DNA of 8,896 nucleotides from AL-N1 sp039178835 (GCA_039178835.1 JBCDFA010000335.1:1-8896), one strand, 5' to 3'; shown: positions 1 through 6,280, numbered from the stretch's first letter. Notes: generated from the letters alone by a model not told the origin. Program-made: numbers and translations.

Positions 1-824
1 GGCTCTTCATCACGTGACTGCTCCAATGGTGTTTCGGCAAAGCGGGCAAATGTCGTCTCCACCATCTGCTGCACCTCTGCTGGTGTCACGCACTGAACAC
101 TGACATGTGGAGCCTGGGCATGTGAGGCCTGTAAGATCCAACACGTCGCATCGTCGGCCAGTACCGTCACCATTTGTTGTGGCGGGTCGGGTTGCACACG
201 ATACAGTAGTTGGAAAGTCACGGTCAGGGTCGCATTCAGCATGGCGTGTACCAATTGTGGCGCATGCAAAGGGGACATTCCTGCGGTAACAAGTTGCGTA
301 ATGGCAACATCTGACTGTTCTGCTGGAAGTTTTTTTATTTCTGTTATGGTGGTGCGAGGAAGCGTGACGACTGGCCCTGATGGGCTGGCCTGCGGCACTT
401 CTGCGAGCCACTCACGTACAGCATCTGCACCCATATCCCCATCGGTGCTTGACCTAAACTGATGCATACCAGCAAGAAGGGGACGATATACAACTGTAGA
501 GTCTGTATGACGATAGTGATATTGTATGGTCGGTTTTTGCTGGTGTTGCCAATGGATTATAGTAGACATCTGTTGGAGAGCAGCACAACGGGCAATAGTT
601 GTATACAGCACCGGATTAAGCGCAATCTTCTCTTCGGCATTGACAGTAGCCAACCGACGTGCCAACAGACCACGTCCGGCAGCCAGTAACACAGCCGCGC
701 TTATCTCTTCCGATTGATCATCTGCTGGCAACGACAAACCAGGGAAGGTAGGTATCTTGAGTGCCTTAAGTATGAGTTGTAGTTCTTCCTGTCCTATAGT
801 AAAGGACACCGTTGGTTGATCCAT
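1..824 (-). CDS. EspG-like ESX secretion chaperone, 3' end cut by window edge
   Basis: An open frame runs from an ATG at 824 to the left edge without a stop (274 codons), so its C-terminus lies outside the window. The product starts MDQPTVSFTIGQEELQLILK. Residues 42-60 form a helix containing GRGLLARR. Strand-rich segments follow near residues 98-118 and 203-235, and a final helix covers about 248-265. This order (N-terminal strand, helix with a 'RGLLAR'-type motif, central sheet, C-terminal helix, 270-300 residues) resembles EspG proteins, cytosolic chaperones that bind PE/PPE substrates in mycobacterial ESX systems. The match is by overall pattern, not a diagnostic motif. Its place after several WXG genes supports it. 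AGGAAA lies about 8 bases before the ATG. The frame is long, stop-free and has a protein-like composition, so it is surely a gene; the EspG assignment is moderate. A different frame of the same strand at 10-411 is a shadow. Confidence 0.75.
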   Translation of the reverse strand, partial: MDQPTVSFTIGQEELQLILKALKIPTFPGLSLPADDQSEEISAAVLLAAGRGLLARRLATVNAEEKIALNPVLYTTIARCAALQQMSTIIHWQHQQKPTIQYHYRHTDSTVVYRPLLAGMHQFRSSTDGDMGADAVREWLAEVPQASPSGPVVTLPRTTITEIKKLPAEQSDVAITQLVTAGMSPLHAPQLVHAMLNATLTVTFQLLYRVQPDPPQQMVTVLADDATCWILQASHAQAPHVSVQCVTPAEVQQMVETTFARFAETPLEQSRDEE

Positions 825-833
825 CAGCTTTTC

Positions 834-920
834 CTATACTGTAGCTTCTGACACAATAGCATTCGCAGGTTGCCTCAACACCACAAATCTGGTTTTATCC
901 ATATTCAGAAACACACCCAT
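834..920 (-). CDS. Possible 28-residue upstream ORF or leader peptide
   Basis: A short frame begins MGVFLNMDKTRFVVLRQPAN and stops nine bases before the EspG-like ATG. AAGGGA stands about seven bases before its ATG, a reasonable ribosome binding site. The frame stays open further upstream to a GTG, through a hydrophobic stretch near 930-990, but no ribosome binding site supports that longer form. The close spacing would allow translational coupling to the EspG-like gene. No family is recognised, and chance is a serious alternative at this length. Confidence 0.22.
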   Translation of the reverse strand: MGVFLNMDKTRFVVLRQPANAIVSEATV

Positions 921-1089
921 ATGCTTTCCCTTGTCCATCATCATCGGTGGAGTTGCAGAGAGTATTGCGACACAGCAAATGGTTACGCCTATGGAAATAC
1001 GTTCTACAAGCACGTCGTATTACTGTGGAAATCCTTCATTGCGATATTGCTTACATTTGCGATGTGCAACACAATTAGGTAGTAATGTG

Positions 1090-1119
1090 CGCCACACCCC
1101 TTGAGCAGGTGATGTGGCG
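1090..1119 (-). other. Stem-loop 15 bases downstream of WXG100 gene A
   Basis: The arms CGCCACA and TGTGGCG are perfectly complementary, and a G:T and a C:G pair extend the stem to about 9 bp around a loop of roughly 12 bases. No U-tract follows, so it is not a classical rho-independent terminator. An identical copy, within a 44-base block without any difference, follows WXG100 gene B. It may protect the 3' end, act as a processing site or partly terminate. This would let the WXG100 message exceed that of the next gene. Confidence 0.55.
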
Positions 1120-1133
1120 ATGGATATACATTC

Positions 1134-1415
1134 TTACTGATTGCCCCCAGCACTCATGATGTTCTGGTTAATCATCTGGACTTTGCTGCGTAATTCTTCC
1201 AGGGTCTGCGCGACCGTGTCCAGACGCGCTTTCACTCCTGGCCACTCACCACGAAATTGCCCGGCGAGGTTGCCGTCCCAAACACCGGGGTCTGAGAGGA
1301 TTTGTCCCTGCGCGTTGAGGGCATTGATTTGGGCAATAAGATCACTGTTAATCAGGGTTTGCAGTTTGGTAATGGCATCACGAGCCGCAGCACTGGACAG
1401 CACACGATCTGACAT
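1134..1415 (-). CDS. WXG100/ESAT-6 family protein, copy A
   Basis: A 93-residue protein with the classical ESAT-6 plan: helix 1 (about residues 8-40), a WDG turn at 46-48 (the WxG motif) and helix 2 (about 52-86), ending in SAGGNQ. Proteins of this family form helical-hairpin dimers and are exported by type VII secretion. The start is chosen at ATG 1415 because AAAGGAG stands eight bases before it. The same start is shared by copies B and C, and an in-frame extension to 1577 is not conserved. The product is identical to that of copy B and about 83% identical to copy C. The charged-tail WXG-like gene at 2057-2419 lies upstream and the EspG-like gene downstream. Unlike B and C, it lacks the GGCC-repeat promoter region, so it is probably regulated differently. 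Family assignment is firm; export and partner are inferred. Confidence 0.93.
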   Translation of the reverse strand: MSDRVLSSAAARDAITKLQTLINSDLIAQINALNAQGQILSDPGVWDGNLAGQFRGEWPGVKARLDTVAQTLEELRSKVQMINQNIMSAGGNQ

Positions 1416-1437
1416 GGGTTTCTCTCCTTTGTTTGAT

Positions 1438-1464
1438 GGTGATGCAGAACATATATACATCACC
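1438..1464 (-). promoter_or_regulatory. Inverted repeat just upstream of the copy A ribosome binding site
   Basis: GGTGATG (1438-1444) and CATCACC (1458-1464) are perfect 7-bp arms around a 13-base AT-rich centre that contains TATATAT on the coding strand. The dyad sits seven bases upstream of the AAAGGAG site. It could be an operator or a 5' leader hairpin affecting translation. Copies B and C do not have it. Confidence 0.35.
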
Positions 1465-1828
1465 GCCAATCTGATTACCTTGTAGACTGCGAGCGCAATA
1501 TACTGATTGTTACAGGTTGCTACATCCTGGAATAGAGGTAACACATTCCTCAATAACTCAGTACAACCACCAATCATTACAGCGTATGATCACATATGAC
1601 CTCTTTCCCACCACCAAACTAAGTGACCCCTAAAAACCCATATGTTTTCGTTGCCACACCGCTTTGGATTCTTTCCTATGACCAAATATGCTATCTACAT
1701 ACGCTCGTGCACACATACTACATGGCAAAGTGGTAGAAATCTAGTGGTTATTTAACCTATCTCATATTGTGCATTGAGAAGCCCGGTAATACACCAAATA
1801 CGCATAACAAACCACTACTCTTAACCTT

Positions 1829-1852
1829 TTGTATCACTTTTTGTATCACTTT
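1829..1852 (-). repeat. Perfect 12-bp tandem repeat (two units)
   Basis: The plus strand carries TTGTATCACTTT twice in succession. On the coding strand this reads as two AAAGTGATACAA units, one helical turn apart. It lies about 415 bases upstream of WXG100 gene A. It could be a binding site for a regulator, but its distance from the gene and the lack of an identified promoter make this uncertain. Confidence 0.5.
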
Positions 1853-1950
1853 TTACCCAATGTCCTTCTTGGTGTGCCAAAACACCGCGTTTATTACCCT
1901 ATTTTGTGACTGATGCAGCAATCCAATGGGCGGGAACAACTGATACTGAG

Positions 1951-1976
1951 AGTAAAGACACTGTTGGTTGGTCTAT
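1951..1976 (-). pseudogene. Possible vestige of an EspG-like gene start
   Basis: These bases match the first 27 bases of the EspG-like gene (798-824) at 23 positions, with one single-base gap. Of the three mismatches, two would be silent (GAT/GAC, ACG/ACA) and one turns the ATG into ATA. The residues after the lost start still read DQPTVS before the frameshift. Similarity fades on both sides. The silent nature of the changes favours decayed homology over chance, but the block is short. Confidence 0.3.
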
Positions 1977-2056
1977 TGATACTTTCTGTGTTGTAACTGT
2001 GACCTCAACTACAACAAAAGGTCCATACAAGCCTCTGCACCAACAGTACTACTCTC

Positions 2057-2419
2057 TTAGCGTGGGCTGTTATTACCATTGCCAGCACGCTCTTGTGCCT
2101 TCTCTCGCTGTTCCTGTCGCCAACGATCACGCTCATGCTCGCGGCGACTCTGCTCTTCACGCGCCTGTTCGCTCAGGCTATTGATACGATTGGCTAATCT
2201 GTAGCAGTCAAAGGTAACACCACGGCTAACCTGTTCCTTCGTATCGAAGCCTTCAGAGAACGTATCTCGATAAGGTCCAGCAGATTCTTCAAACACGAGG
2301 GTTGCCTTATCACCGCGCCTTTGACGAAGCTCACCCAGCTCGTTTGCAATACGAATCAAGGCATTCGCAGCCTCCTCCGCAGCAGCCCAGTTCCAGTGTA
2401 CATCGTTCCAGTTAGGCAT
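2057..2419 (-). CDS. WXG-like helical protein with charged C-terminal tail (120 aa)
   Basis: A 120-residue protein starting MPNWNDVHWNW. Helix 1 covers about residues 11-37. A loop with SAGPY (about 47-51) stands where WXG100 proteins carry WxG. A second helix (about 65-90) runs into a highly charged tail rich in R, E and Q, with HERDRW. GPYRDxF after the loop is typical of some WXG-like proteins from Gram-positive bacteria; the tryptophan of the motif is replaced here. It is clearly paralogous to the 117-residue product at 5859-6212, and the first 24 bases including the start are identical. A GAGGG site lies about ten bases before the ATG. It probably pairs with a WXG100 protein as an export heterodimer, with A as the nearest candidate. 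Family membership is probable; the partner is inferred. Confidence 0.85.
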   Translation of the reverse strand: MPNWNDVHWNWAAAEEAANALIRIANELGELRQRRGDKATLVFEESAGPYRDTFSEGFDTKEQVSRGVTFDCYRLANRINSLSEQAREEQSRREHERDRWRQEQREKAQERAGNGNNSPR

Positions 2420-2508
2420 CTACATTTTTCCCTCTTGTTGTACAAAACATCTGGTCTGTCATAAACTCTGTTTCACCACACTATTTGATACAGTTATGCG
2501 TATGTGTG

Positions 2509-2535
2509 AAAAAAGCATAGGCATCTATGACTTTT
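2509..2535 (-). terminator. Rho-independent-like terminator of the 756-residue gene
   Basis: On the coding strand CATAG-ATGC-CTATG forms a 5-bp stem. Past one mismatch, flanking A and T runs extend the pairing, and the hairpin is followed by CTTTTTT. It begins at the TAA stop of the large gene. The stem is weak in G+C, so efficiency may be modest. It implies that the 2057-2419 gene has its own promoter in 2420-2508, which I cannot pinpoint. Confidence 0.5.
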
Positions 2536-4804
2536 AAGACTCTGATAAATTGTTGTCATTACGAGCATCTGGACCAAAATCATTTTCGCGAGAGAATATA
2601 CTGTGAATATCATTTATGATTTGAAATGCATCTGCGCCAGCATCATTCGTTTCTAAAAGCCCTTCTATATCAATACCAGCATCTTCAAGTGTTTGCGTTG
2701 GTTCATCTGCCGATTGTTCAGATCCTTGTGAGTCTATCGTAAAGACGGCTGAATCGCTAGAATCCTGATCAGCTATTGCTTCCTCAGGCCGTTGGGGAAT
2801 ATTCTCTGGATTATTACCGGCATTCATCATAAGTAATCCCTGTGCGATACGATCAGCATCGGTAAGTGGGGTAGGAGAATAATGCTCCCGCAAAGTATTG
2901 GCATTGTCGGCGCTCTCCATAGTAAAAGAGACAGGAGCACCTAATAAGAAATCAGCTACACCAAATCCTACCGCTTCCTTGTAGTTTTCACGTGCTTCTT
3001 CACTGATATAGGGATCTTGGATCATTTCGCTACTGTGACCAAACATAGCCACAGAACTCAAGAGATCGACATATTTCAATGGTGGAACAAAAGCTATCGC
3101 GGTGGATAGTGCTTGCTGAGTAAGCATATCACCATGGCTCGGATTCGCCGTTCGTACAAAGCTTTCGCGTTGCTCGACCATATTCATGCGCGGATCTATC
3201 CCAACAGCCTCTCCTGCAACGACCGACGAAGCATCGGCAAGCGGATTTCCATATGCTCCAACTATGTACAAAATATCAAGTTCCAGTTCAAGCTGTACCA
3301 GCTCTGGGTCAGATCGCACCGTGTTCAATACATGCTGTAAATCATTAGGATTAGCACTGTGGATAGCTTGTTCGACATCGGAAAGAACTTGATCCACTCG
3401 TGGTGAAAAGCCTTCTCTGTCTTCCCAGTTCTGGCGTATCGTACCAAGTCGGTCTTGTTCGATATCGAGAACACTCGATATATCTTGTCGATACTCGGTC
3501 TCCCACTCCGACAGTTCTGATTGGTAAGAATCCGTCAACTCTTGAAGTTGCCGCTGCTCTGTCGCAAGCTCTTCAGCAGCATGATCGACCTGTTGATTTA
3601 AGCCAGGAGAATCTGACTCCATTGCTCTAAGTTGGGTCAGTTCTTGCTCAATGTGTGCCAGTTCTTCCACATAACGCACCAACTCATGTCGTTGTTCCTT
3701 ATATTGATCAATCCACCACTGTCTATACTCCGGTTCCTCCAACCTGACTTGATTTGGGCCTCCTTCGCCGAAAAGGCTCAGAAGCCCCAGAAACCCCGAA
3801 GATGTATCCTCTTCGTTATCAGGATACCCGTCAAGAAGGGCAATTCTTTGATCAAGTAATTCTATCTCTCTCTCCGCCTCTCTCTCTAAGTATCTCTCCA
3901 CGTAACCAGGCGCCCTCTCACTGGGAGGTAGTAATTCTATCCTGCTCCCTACTTCTGTAAAATTGTATAAATATGTTTCCAACTCCTCCTGTTGTTGTTC
4001 CAGTGCCGTGATTTGCCTCTCTATCTCTGGGCCACCGAGTAGTTCTACACGGGTTGCATCGATACGTGCCTGTGCCTCAGCAAGCACATCGGGTGGTTGG
4101 CCGGTAAGCTCCGCCAGAGCAATCTCTTGCTCACCAAGCGCCAGATCAAGTTGAGCCTGTCGCTGGCGTATCTGGAATACCATCAACCGTAAACTATGGG
4201 CATCGACAAGCGTGAGTTGACTGGCAATTTCTCCGAGCACCTGGTCAGGCAACGCAAGAATAAGGTCAAATTCTCGGTAAGCATCCATCGCAGCCTGCCC
4301 ACCCTGATCCATCGCATCGGCCATTGCCAGCATCTCATCAAGCACCTCATCGGTATACGGTGCCAGCAGTTGCTGCTGATACTGAAGGTGCTCCATCTTC
4401 GCCAGGATCAGAAATGCCTCTATTTCAGTTTCCGTCCATCCCTGTGCACGGTAATACTCTGCCAGCGCGTTAATATCCGCCTGACTGGACGGATTGTACG
4501 CATGTATGGCATCTACTACACGTGATGTGATGTCTCCTTCATCTGCATTCAAGAAGGAGATCGCTACATTGTGCAACCAGCGATCATGGTCTGCCTCGGT
4601 TTTATCCGCTGAACTGGTAATCCGATTGACTAAATCGAATTCGCCCGTGTTGATCGCATATTCGGTACAGGTTGCGGCGACACGTTCAAGGAGTGGCGCG
4701 AGTTCCCTGGCGAGTTGTCGTTCCCGTTCACACAGTTCAAAGCCCATTGTGGCATAGTCTAACAAAACCAGAGGATTGGCCGCTGATGTGTCAGGATGTG
4801 GCAT
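2534..4804 (-). CDS. Large helical coiled-coil protein, candidate type VII substrate or partner (756 aa)
   Basis: Family not recognised. Numbering from the chosen ATG: a helical N-terminal region (about 25-100, with ERERQLARELAPLLERV) could fold like a WXG-type bundle. A second helical block (110-200) follows, then coiled coils at about 205-285, 300-325 and 360-455, rich in E, Q, L and R. A short Gly/Ser hinge (SSGFLGLLSLFGEGG) lies near 336-350. A more globular part (about 500-640) contains VVAGEAVGID and two hydrophobic stretches, too broken by polar residues to be clear membrane spans. The tail is acidic and disordered. No signal peptide, catalytic motif or toxin domain is visible, and only two cysteines occur. 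AAGGAG lies ten bases before ATG 4804; a TTG two codons earlier is possible. WXG100 gene B lies 144 bases upstream. A secreted or structural partner of the Esx proteins is an inference from context. Confidence 0.9.
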   Translation of the reverse strand: MPHPDTSAANPLVLLDYATMGFELCERERQLARELAPLLERVAATCTEYAINTGEFDLVNRITSSADKTEADHDRWLHNVAISFLNADEGDITSRVVDAIHAYNPSSQADINALAEYYRAQGWTETEIEAFLILAKMEHLQYQQQLLAPYTDEVLDEMLAMADAMDQGGQAAMDAYREFDLILALPDQVLGEIASQLTLVDAHSLRLMVFQIRQRQAQLDLALGEQEIALAELTGQPPDVLAEAQARIDATRVELLGGPEIERQITALEQQQEELETYLYNFTEVGSRIELLPPSERAPGYVERYLEREAEREIELLDQRIALLDGYPDNEEDTSSGFLGLLSLFGEGGPNQVRLEEPEYRQWWIDQYKEQRHELVRYVEELAHIEQELTQLRAMESDSPGLNQQVDHAAEELATEQRQLQELTDSYQSELSEWETEYRQDISSVLDIEQDRLGTIRQNWEDREGFSPRVDQVLSDVEQAIHSANPNDLQHVLNTVRSDPELVQLELELDILYIVGAYGNPLADASSVVAGEAVGIDPRMNMVEQRESFVRTANPSHGDMLTQQALSTAIAFVPPLKYVDLLSSVAMFGHSSEMIQDPYISEEARENYKEAVGFGVADFLLGAPVSFTMESADNANTLREHYSPTPLTDADRIAQGLLMMNAGNNPENIPQRPEEAIADQDSSDSAVFTIDSQGSEQSADEPTQTLEDAGIDIEGLLETNDAGADAFQIINDIHSIFSRENDFGPDARNDNNLSES

Positions 4805-4904
4805 TGTCAAGCGGCTCCTTCTCTAACATTTGCTAGTTCATGGTTCCAACGATGTTCGATCTTGATCGTATTGATATGGTTTACCACGCAAAGCCTGTAA
4901 TGTG

Positions 4905-4934
4905 CGCCACACCCCTTGAGCAGGTGATGTGGCG
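4905..4934 (-). other. Stem-loop 14 bases downstream of WXG100 gene B
   Basis: Same CGCCACA/TGTGGCG hairpin as after gene A, in an identical 44-base block (4897-4940). It lies in the gap between gene B and the 756-residue gene and lacks a U-tract. This favours a stabilising or partly terminating role that lets B be made in excess of the large downstream protein. The contrast with the diverged bases next to the stop codon suggests that the hairpin is under selection. Confidence 0.55.
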
Positions 4935-4948
4935 ATGGATGGACCCTC

Positions 4949-5230
4949 TTACTGATTGCCCCCAGCACTCATGATATTTTGGTTAATCATCTGGACTTTA
5001 CTGCGTAATTCTTCCAGGGTCTGCGCGACCGTGTCCAGACGCGCCTTGACCCCTGGCCACTCACCACGAAATTGCCCGGCGAGGTTGCCGTCCCAAACAC
5101 CGGGGTCTGAGAGGATTTGTCCCTGCGCGTTGAGAGCATTGATTTGCGCAATAAGATCACTGTTAATCAGGGTCTGCAGTTTGGTAATGGCATCACGAGC
5201 CGCAGCACTGGACAGCACACGATCTGACAT
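4949..5230 (-). CDS. WXG100/ESAT-6 family protein, copy B
   Basis: A 93-residue protein identical to copy A, with helix, WDG turn at residues 46-48 and second helix. The nine base differences from A are all synonymous, which shows purifying selection on the protein after an older duplication or after gene conversion. The start at 5230 follows AAGGAG by eight bases; the in-frame TTG-type extension to 5272 is not shared with A and is rejected. Transcription probably starts from the promoter at 5384-5412, leaving a leader of about 145 bases. The downstream neighbour is the 756-residue gene, beyond a stem-loop. By analogy with ESX loci it could be the small partner of that protein or of a charged-tail WXG-like protein. 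Confidence 0.93.
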   Translation of the reverse strand: MSDRVLSSAAARDAITKLQTLINSDLIAQINALNAQGQILSDPGVWDGNLAGQFRGEWPGVKARLDTVAQTLEELRSKVQMINQNIMSAGGNQ

Positions 5231-5383
5231 GGGTTTCTCTCCTTGTTGATTCACGATACACTGCATAGCCACGATCCACGCATACCAACAAACAAAATCC
5301 TGCTTCCACCTACATCGGCAACCTCACGAAACACGCATATCATGACGTGAGTCGGGCTACGCAAAAAAATGTTCAGGCTGTAG

Positions 5384-5412
5384 AGTATATCTGTCCTGAC
5401 CAGCTTTGCCTA
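5384..5412 (-). promoter_or_regulatory. Promoter of WXG100 gene B
   Basis: On the coding strand TAGGCA (5412-5407) and TATACT (5389-5384) are separated by exactly 17 bp. TATACT is a good -10 box; TAGGCA matches the -35 consensus at four of six positions. The same two hexamers at the same spacing, with CGA before TAGGCA, recur upstream of WXG100 gene C. That recurrence is the strongest evidence. The weak -35 fits activation from the repeats upstream. Confidence 0.65.
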
Positions 5413-5465
5413 TCGTTCGATCAAACGAATTTTTGTGACAATTCTGGAAATATGGTAGACCAATA

Positions 5466-5492
5466 GGCCTAAAACCGGCCCTGGAACCGGCC
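5466..5492 (-). promoter_or_regulatory. GGCC-centred repeat cluster upstream of gene B promoter
   Basis: Three GGCC cores start at 5466, 5477 and 5489 (spacing 11 and 12 bp). On the coding strand the units read close to RGGCCGGTTYY. The nearest core begins 54 bp upstream of the -35 element, the same distance as at gene C. One-turn periodicity places all cores on one DNA face, as for an activator binding as an array. No regulator gene is visible nearby. Confidence 0.6.
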
Positions 5493-5703
5493 TCATCTAC
5501 TACTCACAATCCCCATGCCCATCGCAGTGTGAGAGGATTTTGGTGCTATGTCACGGACAAATGCTTTTGGCTAATGGGTACAATCAGATGGGCTAGAAAC
5601 TGCTTTGTTGCTTATGCTCAGATCCAAACATATGCTCCTGTCGTGAGCAATGTTGAGCATTTGCTGAATGCCACTCCTCATCTGGGCAAACTACTGCTAC
5701 ACA
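5493..5703 (-). other. Gap between the gene B repeat cluster and the small ORF after the 117-residue gene
   Basis: About 210 bases without a convincing gene, terminator or promoter. Only a small GCATT/AATGC inverted repeat near 5660-5675 was noticed. The plus-strand open frame from 5529 crosses this stretch and runs into the antisense of the 117-residue gene; it has no family resemblance and is not called. Where the transcript of gene C and its partner ends is unclear. Confidence 0.45.
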
Positions 5704-5859
5704 CTAGAGGGCAACCACCGGAATCACAGCAGCGGTGTACTGCCAGCTATTATGCAGCCCACCGAGATCGCGTCTATAGTGCCAAAAGAGATATTCTTCC
5801 ATACCATTCCTCAGATAGCGCACATTGCACAAAGAGCAGGTACCACAATCATGCTCCAT
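5704..5859 (-). CDS. Possible small cysteine-containing protein (51 aa), stop-start overlap
   Basis: The ATG at 5859 overlaps the stop codon of the 117-residue gene as TGATG, an arrangement typical of translational coupling. The product begins MEHDCGTCSLCNVRYLR, with cysteines at 5, 8 and 11, and ends IPVVAL. No separate ribosome binding site is apparent, which coupling would tolerate. No family is recognised. The other charged-tail gene (2057-2419) is not followed by a related frame, which weakens the case. A chance frame remains quite possible. Confidence 0.3.
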   Translation of the reverse strand: MEHDCGTCSLCNVRYLRNGMEEYLFWHYRRDLGGLHNSWQYTAAVIPVVAL

Positions 5860-6212
5860 CAAGGACTACTATCTTCGGCACGCTCCCGTTCTTTTTCACG
5901 CTGCCGTCGCTTCCACCGTTCTCGTTCGCGTTCTCGTTGTTGCTGCTCTTCACGCGCCTCTTCACTAAGTCGGCTAATACGATTAGCCAATGCATGACAA
6001 TCATTCGATAGACCCGCACTGGTATTTTGGATGGTATCGAAGTCCTCAAAGAAGACGCTTTGATATGGACCAGCAGATCCGCTCAGGACAAAGACGGCTT
6101 TATCGCCACGCTGCCCCCGTAATTCACTCAACTCATTTGCGATTCGCCTCAATGTGTTTGCAGCGTCATCAGCGGCACCCCAATCCCAGCGTACATCGTT
6201 CCAGTTAGGCAT
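5859..6212 (-). CDS. WXG-like helical protein with charged C-terminal tail (117 aa)
   Basis: A 117-residue paralogue of the 2057-2419 product, with the same MPNWNDV start. Helix 1 is about residues 11-37, SAGPY sits in the turn at 47-51, and a second helix passes into a long tail of R, E, Q and K (EEQQQRERERERW and beyond). The turn replaces the WxG tryptophan, as in its paralogue. GAGG lies about ten bases before the ATG at 6212. It follows WXG100 gene C by 125 bases, with a stem-loop between, and is presumably cotranscribed with C from the promoter at 6732-6760. The simplest reading is that C and this protein form a heterodimer for type VII-like export, the charged tail carrying the signal or a binding surface. 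The pairing is inference. Confidence 0.87.
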   Translation of the reverse strand: MPNWNDVRWDWGAADDAANTLRRIANELSELRGQRGDKAVFVLSGSAGPYQSVFFEDFDTIQNTSAGLSNDCHALANRISRLSEEAREEQQQRERERERWKRRQREKERERAEDSSP

Positions 6213-6280
6213 CTCCGACTTTCCTCTCTGTATTGCACCAAAGACTCAATCAAGCAAGTATCTGTAGAGAGCTGATATGC

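Larger units (their letters stand above)
825..1133 (-). other. Gap between WXG100 gene A and the EspG-like gene
   Basis: This 309-base stretch holds the stem-loop downstream of WXG100 gene A (1090-1119) and the possible leader ORF at 834-920. The remainder, about 921-1081, shows no confident promoter, terminator or gene. There is no GGCC repeat cluster like those upstream of WXG genes B and C. The EspG-like gene is therefore either read through from gene A or has a promoter that I cannot identify. Confidence 0.5.
1082..1429 (-). repeat. Duplicated WXG100 module, copy A
   Basis: This 348-base segment is repeated at 4897-5244. It spans the downstream stem-loop, the whole 93-codon gene and the ribosome binding site, and ends within the site. 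Between copies the coding part has nine base differences, all synonymous. The 44-base stem-loop block and the 14-base leader next to the start codon are identical. The eight bases between stem-loop and stop codon (1126-1133) are unrelated. Sequences outside the segment, including promoters, are not shared. Confidence 0.85.
1416..2056 (-). other. 641-base upstream region of WXG100 gene A, no confident gene
   Basis: The stretch holds the dyad at 1438-1464, a 12-bp tandem repeat at 1829-1852, and 8-bp inverted arms TAGTGGTT (1742-1749) and AACCACTA (1810-1817), the latter 11 bases from the tandem repeat. It also holds a short block resembling the start of the EspG-like gene at 1951-1976. I find no promoter matching the TAGGCA-17-TATACT pattern of genes B and C. 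No terminator with a U-tract is evident after the 2057 stop. The frame open upstream of the true start (to 1577) and a plus-strand frame from 1906 have no ribosome binding site or recognisable content. Confidence 0.6.
4897..5244 (-). repeat. Duplicated WXG100 module, copy B
   Basis: This is the partner of the segment at 1082-1429, equal in length (348 bases), in the same orientation. The copies flank the 756- and 120-residue genes. The shared part starts at the downstream stem-loop and ends inside the ribosome binding site. The promoter regions differ completely: copy B has the GGCC-repeat promoter also found at copy C. Two direct repeats of this length could support recombination that deletes or amplifies the intervening genes. 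Confidence 0.85.

Noticed and set aside
10..411. Minus-strand frame of 133 codons
   Set aside because: It lies in another register of the 274-codon EspG-like frame. It is rich in C, T, R and H and lacks a ribosome binding site.
1416..1577. N-terminal extension of WXG100 copy A
   Set aside because: The ribosome binding site and homology to B and C place the start at 1415, and the extension has no counterpart in them.
1906..2184. Plus-strand frame of 92 codons
   Set aside because: It runs into the antisense of the 120-residue gene; its start lies in an AT-rich gap with no ribosome binding site.
3865..3900. TCTC-rich simple repeat as a phase-variation tract
   Set aside because: It is imperfect and encodes an E/R-rich helix within the coiled-coil protein; no long uniform tract is present.
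4196..4525. Plus-strand frame of 109 codons and similar frames inside the large gene
   Set aside because: They are antisense shadows of the 756-residue coding sequence.
2534..4804. Polymorphic toxin (LXG or pre-toxin type) reading of the 756-residue protein
   Set aside because: No C-terminal toxin domain or catalytic motif is visible, and no immunity gene follows immediately; the tail is acidic and disordered.
4934..5500. Classical rho-independent terminator after the 117-residue gene or gene B
   Set aside because: The hairpins found there have no U-tract, so no terminator is called.
5529..6011. Plus-strand frame of 160 codons
   Set aside because: Its second half is the antisense of the charged-tail gene, with low-complexity F, L and S runs. 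There is no ribosome binding site and no family resemblance.
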